A stretch of 34,855 nt of DNA from Pirellulales bacterium. Its GTDB lineage: Bacteria; Planctomycetota; Planctomycetia; Pirellulales; Thermoguttaceae. Positions 8,983 to 16,012 of this stretch are shown here, in pieces. Location of the stretch: positions 1 to 34,855 of the forward strand of contig JAFGLH010000134.1 in assembly GCA_016928165.1 (NCBI GenBank). The letters are read 5' to 3'. The notes beneath the pieces are model-generated. The model searched no databases. It had not been told where the DNA came from and saw only the letters and a program-made list of their open reading frames with translations. The position numbers and the translations under genes were made by a program. Numbering within the stretch: the first letter of the stretch is position 1; every line of letters begins with the position of its first letter.

Positions 8983-9639
8983 ATGACCGAAGAGGAACGT
9001 CTGAAAAAAAAATATGGAGGCTTTCTCGATTTCGGCGAAAAGCAGGGAGCGGAATGGCTTGCCGAGTTTCGCGACAACCAGGCCGCGATTATTGAAGCGC
9101 TTGACGATTGGCAACAGGCCGCAAAATGGATTGCGGTTGACGCGCAAGAATACAACCTGTCGCCCGGAATGGGGTTTTCTGTTCCGCCGTGGTTTTCGAC
9201 CCTCACAGACATTTTGACTTTGTGGTGCGATGCCGAGTTGCATATCGCGCCGACCGCCCTTGTCGAGTTTAAGCGGCGCATGCTCGATTTTAAGGGCTAT
9301 AAAGAGGCAATGCCGGATGGAATGATAGAGCTGCGCCGTGTGCCGATGACCGACGATGAAATTGATGCTTGTTTTTATTCTGCGAAGGAGACGTGGAACC
9401 GCATTTTTCACGCGTCGTTGGCGCGGACGACGGCGGATAAAGCGGACAACAAAATGAACAATGGAAAATTATCTTTGCCCGACTCCTCCGACTTGATCCG
9501 CCTTGCTAAAAAAATCAAGGAAGAGCTTCCCGTCGGCGGGTCGAAAATTGACATAGCTCGCGACTTCACGGAGGGCGACGAAAAGCGGGCAACCTCTCTC
9601 TTGCGGCAACTCCGCCGCTATCCGGCCCTGTTGTCTTGA
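8983..9639 (+). CDS. Element hypothetical protein (218 aa)
   Basis: A soluble protein of 218 residues with no family I recognise. It begins MTEEERLKKKYGGFLDFGEK and has aromatic-rich central segments (VPPWFSTLTDILTLWCDAEL). The C-terminal 60 residues (LIRLAKKIKEELPVGGSKI, then EGDEKRATSLLRQLRRYP) look like a winged-helix or HTH module, suggesting DNA binding. The ATG lies two bases after the integrase stop, with AGGAGGG overlapping the integrase end, so both genes are co-translated. It may help recombination or control the element, but that is guesswork. Confidence 0.75.
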   Translation: MTEEERLKKKYGGFLDFGEKQGAEWLAEFRDNQAAIIEALDDWQQAAKWIAVDAQEYNLSPGMGFSVPPWFSTLTDILTLWCDAELHIAPTALVEFKRRMLDFKGYKEAMPDGMIELRRVPMTDDEIDACFYSAKETWNRIFHASLARTTADKADNKMNNGKLSLPDSSDLIRLAKKIKEELPVGGSKIDIARDFTEGDEKRATSLLRQLRRYPALLS

Positions 9640-9652
9640 CGGTCGATCCGCG

Positions 9653-9746
9653 CGGACAAAGCGGACACCAAAACGGACACCAAAATTTTTTTCTTCCCCG
9701 TTTTCTGCGGAAAATACCGCGTTTTTCGCGCGGACAAGCGGACAGT
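9653..9746. repeat. CGGACA repeat cluster
   Basis: The spacer between the 218-aa gene and the HTH gene holds five direct CGGACA units, at 9653, 9662, 9674, 9731 and 9739. The second and third share the longer form CGGACACCAAAA. A related CGGACAACAAAA sits at 9443 inside the preceding gene. A T-rich, A/T-rich tract follows (about 9686-9820). The set resembles replication iterons or operators ahead of the HTH-helicase operon. Confidence 0.5.
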
Positions 9747-9824
9747 TGATTTGACACGCCCGCCCTCTTTTTTTAATTTTGCCCCGCGTTGACGCAATTT
9801 AATTTTTTAGTGGAGAATTTTACG

Positions 9825-10037
9825 ATGCAAGTTCCAATTTTGATGGATTGCCCCGAACTGCTGACCCGCGACCAGGCCGCGGAGTACTTGGGAGTGAAGC
9901 CGCAAACCCTGGCGATATGGGCGCTTAATAATCGTTATGGCCTCCCGATGATAAAGGTAGGTCGCCTTTGTAAATACCGCCGCGACGACCTTGACGCCTT
10001 TTTGAAACGCCGCACGGTCGGTGGCGGGGCCGAGTAG
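9825..10037 (+). CDS. Excisionase-like HTH protein
   Basis: A 70-residue protein with the winged-HTH of the excisionase/AlpA/MerR-like group: LLTRDQAAEYLGVKPQTLAI, then the wing and typical end PMIKVGRLCKYRRDDLDAFL. Proteins of this kind bend att DNA for excision (Xis role) or act as small regulators. The ATG at 9825 is chosen because GGAG lies about ten bases upstream and the domain begins soon after; an in-frame ATG-like start further upstream (9789) adds an unmatched hydrophobic stretch. It heads the run leading to the helicase gene. Confidence 0.85.
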   Translation: MQVPILMDCPELLTRDQAAEYLGVKPQTLAIWALNNRYGLPMIKVGRLCKYRRDDLDAFLKRRTVGGGAE

Positions 10038-10048
10038 GGGGGCCAATT

Positions 10049-10147
10049 ATGAAACGTGACGGTGATAGTCCAGCGGTGGACTCTCGGCGCGGTGGCTTAG
10101 GATTTACGCCCCGGAAGCTGTGCCGGCGATCGAGAGGGGAGAGATAA
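10049..10147 (+). CDS. Possible 32-aa basic peptide
   Basis: A short open frame, MKRDGDSPAVDSRRGG at its start and RKLCRRSRGER at its end, begins eleven bases after the HTH gene behind a G-rich ribosome-binding stretch (TAGGGGGGCC). It is strongly basic. No family is recognised. It may simply be spacer. Confidence 0.3.
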   Translation: MKRDGDSPAVDSRRGGLGFTPRKLCRRSRGER

Positions 10148-10149
10148 AA

Positions 10150-10230
10150 GTGACGCCTACTTACATGCGGTGCCGCGATATGTTGGTAATGAAAATTGTG
10201 CGCGAGACGGAGGAGGAGGGCCGCCGATGA
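10150..10230 (+). CDS. Possible 26-aa leader peptide
   Basis: A GTG-started open frame behind GGGGAGAGATAAAA encodes TPTYMRCRDMLVMKIV and ends ETEEEGRR. Its stop overlaps the helicase start in an ATGA arrangement, so its translation could couple to the helicase. Its own coding status is uncertain. Confidence 0.3.
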   Translation: MTPTYMRCRDMLVMKIVRETEEEGRR

Positions 10231-11768
10231 ATTCTGAGCTTCTTGACCGGCCGCCACCGCATGACCTTGCCGCCGAACGGCAGTTGATTGGGTCGATTCT
10301 TTTGGAACCGGACCGGCTTGACGATGTGCAAAGCCTCTTGCGTCCGAATGATTTTCATGTCGAGGCGCACCGGCTGATATACGGCCATTTTCTTGCCCTG
10401 CGGAACGGCGGCGGCGGCGCGATCGACGCGACCCTTTTGTTTGATCGGTTGCAATCGACCGGCGACTTGGAGGCCGTGGGCGGAGCGAATGGCGAAGCGG
10501 CGGCGGTACTCGCCGAATGCGTTCATTCCGTGGCAACCGCCGAAAACGCTGCGTACTACGCAAAGATAATCCGCGGCAAAGCCGATTTACGCCGCGTCAT
10601 TCACACCGCAACGGGCATTTTACAGGACGCCTACAACGGCGTGCAGCCAGCGGTATTGCGGCAGCGGTTGGAATCCGCGATGGCGAAAATAGACGCCGAC
10701 GCTGGTATCGACTTCGCTCCCATGACGCTTGCCGAACTAATGCAGCGGGATGTCACGGTCGAATACTTAATTGAAAATCTTCTCGTGGCCGCGCAGCCAA
10801 TCCTCTTAGCAGGCCCGGTTAAGTCTTTGAAAACGTCGATCCTCCTGGACCTCTGCTTGGCACTCGCAATGGGCGGGCATTTTCTCGGCTACTTCCGCGT
10901 CCAACGCTCGATTGCCGTCGGCGTGATGACCGGCGAATCCGGTTTGCCAACAATCAAGGATACGCTGGCGCGGATCGGCTTGGCGGCCGGAACGAATCCG
11001 GCCGGTATAACGCGGCTGATTGTCAGTGATCGAATCCCCCACCTATCGAATCCCGCTCACCTGGACGCAATCAAAAAATTGATTCTCGACTATGAGTTGG
11101 AATTGCTGGCGATCGACCCCGCCTATCTCGCCCTCGATGGAACCGACGCCGCGAACGTCATGGTATTCGGCCAGCAGTTGCGGGCAGTCTCGGAATTGTG
11201 CCAGCAGATGGGCGTGGCACTTTTATTGTGCCACCATACCCGGAAGGGATCGGGAATCGACGGTCAACCGCTTGAACTGACCGACGCGGCATGGGCCGGT
11301 TTTGCGGAACATTGCCGTCAGTGGCTACTCATAAATCACCGCGAGAAATACGACCAGGAGAACGGCACCGCTCGACTGTGGTTGAAGGGCGGCGGTAGCG
11401 CTGGGCATGGCGGACAATGGGCCGTGGATATTCACCAAGGCCGTCTGTCCGATCTGGGCGGGAGGGTGTGGGAGGTGTCGGTTTTGACGCCGGATGAAGC
11501 CTATGACGCCGTGGCGGATCAGCGGGAAGCCGAGCGGGAAGCCATTCAACAGAAAAAATTAGAGCGGGACAAGAAGGTCGTGGTCGATGCCGTCGCTAAA
11601 TTCAAGATTGGGGAAACCGCCGGCACACTTCGGACACGCACTGGTATGAGCGGCACCCGATTTAATATCGCAATCGCAGCCGCACTTAATGAAGGAATGG
11701 TAGTCGAGTGCGAAGTCACAAAACCGAATCGGAAGAAACCATATCCGGCGTATAAACTAGCGGAATGA
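10227..11768 (+). CDS. DnaB-N / RepA-type AAA helicase
   Basis: A 513-residue replication protein. The first 130 residues match the DnaB N-terminal domain (PHDLAAERQLIGSILLEPDR, then FHVEAHRLIYGHF). Next comes a RepA-like RecA-fold ATPase: Walker A GPVKSLKTS at 196-204, Walker B Asp297 in LLAIDPAYLAL, and the later CHHTRKGS motif. A short winged-helix-like tail ends the protein (TGMSGTRFNIAIAAALNEG). It probably unwinds the excised element at its origin. A GGAGGAGG site lies just upstream of the ATG at 10227; an in-frame ATG at 10170 would add 19 unmatched residues. No primase is seen, so host primase or a helper phage would be needed. Confidence 0.87.
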   Translation: MNSELLDRPPPHDLAAERQLIGSILLEPDRLDDVQSLLRPNDFHVEAHRLIYGHFLALRNGGGGAIDATLLFDRLQSTGDLEAVGGANGEAAAVLAECVHSVATAENAAYYAKIIRGKADLRRVIHTATGILQDAYNGVQPAVLRQRLESAMAKIDADAGIDFAPMTLAELMQRDVTVEYLIENLLVAAQPILLAGPVKSLKTSILLDLCLALAMGGHFLGYFRVQRSIAVGVMTGESGLPTIKDTLARIGLAAGTNPAGITRLIVSDRIPHLSNPAHLDAIKKLILDYELELLAIDPAYLALDGTDAANVMVFGQQLRAVSELCQQMGVALLLCHHTRKGSGIDGQPLELTDAAWAGFAEHCRQWLLINHREKYDQENGTARLWLKGGGSAGHGGQWAVDIHQGRLSDLGGRVWEVSVLTPDEAYDAVADQREAEREAIQQKKLERDKKVVVDAVAKFKIGETAGTLRTRTGMSGTRFNIAIAAALNEGMVVECEVTKPNRKKPYPAYKLAE

Positions 11769-11783
11769 GAATCACCCAATGGT

Positions 11784-11934
11784 AGCTACTGGACTAACTG
11801 GACAAAGCTACTGGACTGGTTGGAGTCCAATAGGGGGTCGGACCTATTGGACACGGGGGCCTATAAGGCCCCGTCCAAGTCCAATAGGTCCGCGTCCAGG
11901 TCCAAGCCACCACCTGGACAGAATCCAATAGGTC
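11784..11934. repeat. TCCAATAGG repeat array, candidate origin
   Basis: A 150-bp non-coding stretch after the helicase gene is packed with repeats. AGCTACTGGACT occurs twice (11784, 11806). GTCCAATAGG occurs at 11825 and 11879, inverted at 11843-11852, and as TCCAATAGG at 11924. GTCCAGGT/ACCTGGAC form another palindrome (11894-11901 and 11912-11919). In the middle, GGGGCC-TATAA-GGCCCC (11856-11872) is a perfect hairpin. Iterated sites beside a replication gene suggest an origin; a packaging site or operator cluster is also possible. Confidence 0.6.
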
Positions 11935-11940
11935 TGACCA

Positions 11941-12120
11941 ATGAAACGAAAATCGACAACTGAAGAGTGGCCGCCGAAGGAACTGCAACTGCCCAACACG
12001 ATCAAGGGAATCGAGGCGGGCAGACCGGCGGCGCAGCCCCGCGACAACAGCCGCGCGGCCGTGCTGGCGCGACTGGGGCGGCTGGGGCGGCTGACTGGCG
12101 ACGGGGTAGGGGGGGGCTAA
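11941..12120 (+). CDS. Small basic hypothetical protein (59 aa)
   Basis: An open frame starting MKRKSTTEEWPPKELQLPN and ending in a glycine-rich tail (LTGDGVGGG). It begins six bases after the repeat array. A short repeated LGRLGRL stretch precedes the tail. No family is recognised and no clear ribosome-binding site is visible (CAATAGG is the nearest purine run). Start and stop fit neatly between the array and the next promoter gap. Confidence 0.45.
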   Translation: MKRKSTTEEWPPKELQLPNTIKGIEAGRPAAQPRDNSRAAVLARLGRLGRLTGDGVGGG

Positions 12121-12231
12121 ATCGCTAAAATAGGAAGACTGTGAGACCGTTTGTTAGGCGCGCGTATTTTTTGGCAAAATTGACATAGGGGGGTATCCCC
12201 AGGCGCAATCCTTTAACCCCAGCGGACAAAC

Positions 12232-12591
12232 ATGATCCCAGAACAAAATTTTGACCCCCGCACCATCCCCGACACAGCACTTTCCAATTTTCGTCGGTTG
12301 GCGCTTAAACAAGTCGCGGAAGACGCACCTGTTTTCGGTGAATGGCTGCGAAGTTGGTGCGAGACCGAGCAATATTGGCGCGCGACGGACCCCAAAAACC
12401 GGCCGGAAAAACACTTTATTGCCTTGCCACCGGTCTGCGCCTGGACGGACCGCGAACTTGGTGCGGCCGTCCGCGCAGCGGCGGTTCTGAGCTACCGCAC
12501 TCTCCCCGTTGAAATTGGCGTTTTTGTAGATCGAATCGTGTTGGCGATTTCAGAAGAGGCCGCTGACCGGCTGATAAAACACAATGATTGA
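12232..12591 (+). CDS. Element hypothetical protein (119 aa)
   Basis: A soluble protein of 119 residues beginning MIPEQNFDPRTIPDTALSNF, with aromatic-rich middle sections (FGEWLRSWCETEQYW) and a hydrophobic helical C-terminal half (LPVEIGVFVDRIVLAISEEA). I recognise no family. It starts after a 111-base AT-rich spacer containing the short palindrome GGGG-TAT-CCCC (12190-12200), a possible operator, so a new transcription unit may begin here. Its last eight bases overlap the next gene. Confidence 0.6.
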   Translation: MIPEQNFDPRTIPDTALSNFRRLALKQVAEDAPVFGEWLRSWCETEQYWRATDPKNRPEKHFIALPPVCAWTDRELGAAVRAAAVLSYRTLPVEIGVFVDRIVLAISEEAADRLIKHND

Positions 12592-12793
12592 ATTTTGTCC
12601 ACATTGCGGCGCGAGACTGTTCGTTGTGAACAGCATTATTTCGGGCGGTTTTCGGATCCGCTACTTTGGATGCCGCCGTTGCGGCTACCGGCCGCCGGAC
12701 AACAAGAAAATCGTCCCGCTGCAATTTGCCCCGCCGCGAGTTATTGCTACCGGTAGCACTGAACGTGCTTCCACAATCTCCAAATTACAATAA
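12584..12793 (+). CDS. Zinc-ribbon small protein (69 aa)
   Basis: Two CxxC knuckles, CPHCGARLFVV at residue 5 and CRRCGYRPPD at residue 30, with the usual spacing of a single zinc ribbon. After residue 45 there is a tail without recognisable features. The start overlaps the previous stop by eight bases, indicating coupled translation. Many phages carry such proteins; binding to nucleic acid or to host RNA polymerase is possible but not shown. Confidence 0.65.
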   Translation: MIEFCPHCGARLFVVNSIISGGFRIRYFGCRRCGYRPPDNKKIVPLQFAPPRVIATGSTERASTISKLQ

Positions 12794-12815
12794 CATTAAA
12801 CCAGAAGAAGTCACG

Positions 12816-13136
12816 ATGGATACAAACGAAAAAATCGAGCCGTTGCTTGACGCGGCCGCCGTTGCGGCCGGCATGGGCGTGTCGCAGCAAACCCTGCGTC
12901 GTTGGTGGCGAGCCGGTCAATTCCCAGCGCCGTTGCGTTGCGGACGAAGGCTACTCCGCTGGCGATTATCAGACATCAAAAATTGGTTTACGCAAAAAAA
13001 AGGCACGGAAAATGGAAACTCAGTTGCAACGCGGGACGGAATTGCGCCGCGAAACAGAAAAAATCTGCGATTCGGACGTGAAAAAGCTGCGACAGCGAAT
13101 GCTCGACTTAATTGCGCGAATGGAGCGGCTGAATGA
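12816..13136 (+). CDS. AlpA-like HTH regulator overlapping capsid gene
   Basis: A 106-residue frame whose first 60 residues are a winged HTH of the AlpA/MerR-like kind: MGVSQQTLRRWWRAGQFPAP, then RLLRWRLSDIKNWF. Upstream AGAAGAAG serves as ribosome-binding site. The domain ends near residue 62; the remaining 44 residues have poor protein character and lie in the capsid gene's DNA, read in another frame. The two genes overlap by 125 bases, and an eight-A run (about 12994-13001) sits just before the capsid start. The protein may regulate the capsid gene. Confidence 0.75.
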   Translation: MDTNEKIEPLLDAAAVAAGMGVSQQTLRRWWRAGQFPAPLRCGRRLLRWRLSDIKNWFTQKKGTENGNSVATRDGIAPRNRKNLRFGREKAATANARLNCANGAAE

Positions 13137-14301
13137 GCTTCCTCGTCGGTTAAACGCTGAGGAGCGCGTGGAATTTGACGCGCTCGACCGCGAGGCGCGA
13201 CGAATCGGCGACATGTCCGCGCGGCCGGATATTAAAAAAGACAGCCCGTGCGATCCATTCGCAGACGACGGCAACGCGCGAACCGCCAACGCCGAAGGCG
13301 CGCGGTTCGTCGATCAAGAAGGGCGGCCGCTCCATGTTCTCACGCCCGACCAAAAACTCGTTGACTTGCCCAGCGCTGACGGCGCGCGATTCCAACCGCT
13401 CTCTCTCGGGAAACTCATTGTAGGTCTCACTACCGGGCGATGGACCGACGCCAAGTCTGAGCAACTTGCAATGGCCGAAAATTGGAACAGCGGCGGCGGG
13501 TTTCTGGTCAGCGACGTTTTCACCAGGGCCATAATCGACTTTGCTCGCGCTCACACGGCGGTCATCCGCGCGGGCGCGATCACAATCCCCTGGACGGGCG
13601 GCGACACTCTCAAAATGGCGCGCGTCGCCGCCGACCCAATTTTTGAGGTCGTTGCCGAAAACGCGGAGTTGACGGAGCGCGAATTGACGTTTGGCCAGCG
13701 GACCTTCACGGCCGAAAAAATCGCGTGCCTAATCAGCATGAGCCGCGAGCTGGCGTCCGACGCCCCGAACGCGGCGGAGATTGTCGAGCAAACACTCGCG
13801 CGGGCGCTGGCGGTCGAAATTGATAGACTTGCCCTCGTCGGCTCCGGCTCTGCCGAGCCGAACGGATTGCTTTATTATACGGGTGTCCAGTCAACGGATT
13901 CGATCGGCGCGATTGCGTGGGAGGATGTTCACGCGGCAAAAGTGGCCGTCGAAAACAACAATTTCACTCCGACGGGCTATATTTGCAGCCCTACGATTGG
14001 GGGCAACCTGGACATAATAACAGGCGGCGACGGCGCAAACTCCTCAAAAGTATGGCTCGGCCCGCCGCCGAGCCTGGCCGACGTGCCGCGATTCACAACC
14101 ACAAACTGCCCCGACGCCAACCTATTCGTCGGTCAATGGAACCAGTTCGCGATCGCGATGCGGCAGGATGCTCAGATCGAAATCAGCTCGTCGGCCGGAG
14201 ATGCTTTCAAGAAGCATCAGTTATGGATAAAAATTACGTGGCGCGGCGACGTGGGCTGCCTCAGTGAACGCGGTTTTCACATTCTAAAGGGAATCACCTG
14301 A
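13012..14301 (+). CDS. HK97-fold major capsid protein
   Basis: A 429-residue phage capsid protein of the HK97 (Phage_capsid) family. Residues 1-65, rich in Arg and Glu (RLNAEERVEFDALDREARRI), form the coiled-coil delta or scaffold region. The shell domain starts near residue 145: WNSGGGFLVSDVF, later TAEKIACLISMSRELASDAP, LARALAVEIDRLALVGSG and SAEPNGLLYYTGV, all typical of this family. I chose the ATG at 13012 because the coiled coil starts right there; the frame is open further upstream, but that part is the HTH gene read out of frame. No protease gene to remove the delta region, portal or terminase is present in the element. Confidence 0.9.
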   Translation: METQLQRGTELRRETEKICDSDVKKLRQRMLDLIARMERLNELPRRLNAEERVEFDALDREARRIGDMSARPDIKKDSPCDPFADDGNARTANAEGARFVDQEGRPLHVLTPDQKLVDLPSADGARFQPLSLGKLIVGLTTGRWTDAKSEQLAMAENWNSGGGFLVSDVFTRAIIDFARAHTAVIRAGAITIPWTGGDTLKMARVAADPIFEVVAENAELTERELTFGQRTFTAEKIACLISMSRELASDAPNAAEIVEQTLARALAVEIDRLALVGSGSAEPNGLLYYTGVQSTDSIGAIAWEDVHAAKVAVENNNFTPTGYICSPTIGGNLDIITGGDGANSSKVWLGPPPSLADVPRFTTTNCPDANLFVGQWNQFAIAMRQDAQIEISSSAGDAFKKHQLWIKITWRGDVGCLSERGFHILKGIT

Positions 14302-14339
14302 TTTATTTTCGCCATTTTTTATTTTTTGCTATCCTCCAG

Positions 14340-14372
14340 GCCCGTCCGGCTTGTCGTCGGCGGGCTTTTTTC
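14340..14372 (+). terminator. Rho-independent terminator after capsid gene
   Basis: GCCCG(T)CCG at 14340-14348 pairs with CGGCGGGC at 14358-14365, one base bulged, followed by TTTTTT. It ends the capsid transcript. The next start codon lies only about five bases beyond. Confidence 0.8.
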
Positions 14373-14376
14373 TATC

Positions 14377-14721
14377 ATGCGAAAACGAATCTACATTAGC
14401 GGCCCCCTGACCTCCTCGGGCAACGTCCGCGAAAACCTCGAGCGCGCGATGGCCGCGGCTCGGGCTTTGATCGAAGCCGGGTTTGCTCCGTTCTGCCCGC
14501 ACCTGTCATACCACCTCGACCCGGCGGAAGAGTACCCGCACGCGACATGGATGGAAATTGAGTTGCCGTGGGTCGCGGTTGCCGACGCTGTTCTCCGCTT
14601 GCCTGGCGAATCGGTCGGCGCGGACATTGAAGTAGACCATGCCGAGCGGTTGGGCATACCCGTGTTCCACACCATCGGCGACCTGGCGGAACACTTCGCC
14701 TTGGAGGACGCGGCGGCATGA
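14377..14721 (+). CDS. DUF4406 / nucleoside deoxyribosyltransferase-like
   Basis: A 114-residue Rossmann-like protein opening MRKRIYISGPLTSSGN, with ALIEAGFAPFCPHLSYHLDP and VADAVLRLPGESVGADIEVD. This pattern is the DUF4406 family, related to nucleoside 2-deoxyribosyltransferases and frequent in phages; the enzymes act on nucleotides, but the substrate here is unknown. The Glu-containing end of the last motif fits the family's active region. The ATG is placed by the conserved YISGP start. It lies directly after a terminator and has no ribosome-binding site, so how it is expressed is unclear. Confidence 0.75.
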   Translation: MRKRIYISGPLTSSGNVRENLERAMAAARALIEAGFAPFCPHLSYHLDPAEEYPHATWMEIELPWVAVADAVLRLPGESVGADIEVDHAERLGIPVFHTIGDLAEHFALEDAAA

Positions 14722-14743
14722 CGGAGCATCCCAAGAAAAGCAC

Positions 14744-14768
14744 AAGGCCCCGGAATATCCAGGGCCTT
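14744..14768. terminator. Hairpin between convergent genes
   Basis: AAGGCCC at 14744-14750 pairs exactly with GGGCCTT at 14762-14768. On the plus strand TTTCG follows; on the minus strand GTGCTTTTCTTGG follows. It sits between the convergent DUF4406 and MazF-like genes and may stop transcription from both sides. Confidence 0.55.
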
Positions 14769-14887
14769 TCGATCAAGGCAGCGGCGGGCTTGCAATCGCC
14801 CTTGCCGTTGCCTGCTGCGCCTTGCGGCACAGTCTTACAAGCCCCCGAAGGGGAACAATGGAATTATCGCCTATCCTCGCCAAAGAA

Positions 14888-15292
14888 TCAAGGAGAAGTG
14901 AAGCCAAGGCCCGCCAAGACAGCCGATCGAATCGCCGCAAAGTCTTGTGGGCACACAACATGCGAAACGTATATCCGTTTTCCGGTAGTCGGGTGTTTCC
15001 CGACGCACACCCTGTCCAACCGCCATAGTGCCACAGTGGCCACCATATCGCACTTAGCCCAGCACCTTTTCCGGCGCAGAGACACCGGCAAAGATAGGCC
15101 CTGCAATTCGTGGTGCCACTTCTCAACCGGGCACGGTTCCACGGTCGAGATTGGCACCACAGTAACCAGTTGGCTGCGGCACTTCGATATGACCACCACC
15201 GGCCGTTTCTTCACCATTTCAGGCGGTCGAAAGCCCGTGTTGAAATCGCAGATGAGGACTTGGCCGGGCTTCGGGTGGAAATTGACGGGCAT
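14888..15292 (-). CDS. PemK/MazF-family toxin-like protein
   Basis: A 134-residue protein with the PemK/MazF fold signature: MPVNFHPKPGQVLICDFNTG, KKRPVVVISKCRS, VTVVPISTVEP, then WAKCDMVATVALWRLDRVCV. Family members cut RNA and are usually paired with an antitoxin. None is visible next to it on either side, so it is an orphan or its partner is unrecognised. The start is placed at the conserved MPxNFHPKPG; an in-frame ATG at 15385 would add 31 residues without match. It is the only clear minus-strand gene in the element. Confidence 0.8.
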   Translation of the reverse strand: MPVNFHPKPGQVLICDFNTGFRPPEMVKKRPVVVISKCRSQLVTVVPISTVEPCPVEKWHHELQGLSLPVSLRRKRCWAKCDMVATVALWRLDRVCVGKHPTTGKRIYVSHVVCPQDFAAIRSAVLAGLGFTSP

Positions 15293-15480
15293 GATCGGGC
15301 AAATATACCGGGCGGCGGCTGGCAACGCAACCGATGTGGTAGGTCGGCGGCGCGAAGGGGCACTTGCGAAAGGGGCATCGAACATCGACCGAGGCCGCCG
15401 GAACGCGGTAGGCGCAACGTGGGGCGTCAGTTTTCGATGGATCGGTCCTGAACGGCTGAATACTTGAACAAAACGACACT

Positions 15481-15657
15481 ATTCGGCTGTGGCGCGTCGA
15501 GTACATCGTGTTCGATCCCAAGGCCGTCCACGTCTACGCGGTCGAAGTATCCGACCGCCTGGCCGCCGACTTGCGAGCCGCCTGGGCGACGTGGGGCGAA
15601 GGCGGCGCCACAGAGGCCCCGAGCCAACCCAAGGGCAAGACCGCGCTTCGCGTCTAA
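15481..15657 (+). pseudogene. Possible decayed gene fragment
   Basis: The stretch upstream of the MazF-like gene (15293-15793) holds no clear intact gene. One frame has protein-like character and strong GC at third positions: RLWRVEYIVFDPKAVHVYAV and SDRLAADLRAAWATWG, ending KGKTALRV. It has no ATG; a stop lies at 15457, with only weak candidates (ATT at 15481, GTG at 15508) after it. It may be the tail of a gene whose front was lost. No family is recognised. Confidence 0.35.
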
Positions 15658-15793
15658 CGCGCGCTTGTGCCGAAGGTGTCGAGACACCACTTGACCCCGA
15701 GAAACGCGAGAGGGCGCAATCCGAAGGGCCGTTTTAATGAAACCAACCGACCGAATCTGTTGCGTCCGTCAAGAATCGCCCAGTTTTGGGAAA

Positions 15794-16012
15794 ATGACCG
15801 AATCGACCTCCAAGCCGAGCAAAGCCGAGCCGGTCGCGGTGGAACCCTATGTCTGTCCCGGTTGCGGGTACACGGTCAACTTGCGGCCATGCGTTATCTG
15901 TCGCGCCCTGGCCGCGAAACGAGCGCGAAAGACGAGGGGGGCTTATAGCAAACAAGCACCGCCGCCACCTGACGCCCAACCAGCTTGCCGTCGCGGCGGG
16001 CAAGGCCGATAA
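15794..16012 (+). CDS. Small four-cysteine protein
   Basis: A 72-residue frame beginning MTESTSKPSKAEP with a zinc-binding pattern CPGCGYTVNLRPCVICRA at about residues 21-38 (two CxxC pairs), followed by a basic tail. GGGAAAATG supplies a plausible ribosome-binding site; an in-frame ATG at 15737 is an alternative start. Its last 60 bases overlap the start of the ParB-like remnant in another frame. Function unknown, presumably nucleic-acid binding. Confidence 0.55.
   Translation: MTESTSKPSKAEPVAVEPYVCPGCGYTVNLRPCVICRALAAKRARKTRGAYSKQAPPPPDAQPACRRGGQGR

Noticed and set aside
11784-11934. CRISPR-like array
   Set aside because: Units are 9-12 bases, irregularly spaced and partly inverted, and no cas gene is present.
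14858-15028. 56-aa plus-strand frame MELSPILAKESRRSEAK with a good GAAGGGG ribosome-binding site
   Set aside because: It lies mostly antisense to the MazF-like gene and matches nothing I know. It is kept only as a remote antitoxin idea.
14718-15467. Long plus-strand open frame (249 aa) across the MazF-like gene
   Set aside because: Its sequence has no protein-like pattern, while the minus strand encodes a recognisable PemK/MazF protein with conserved motifs.
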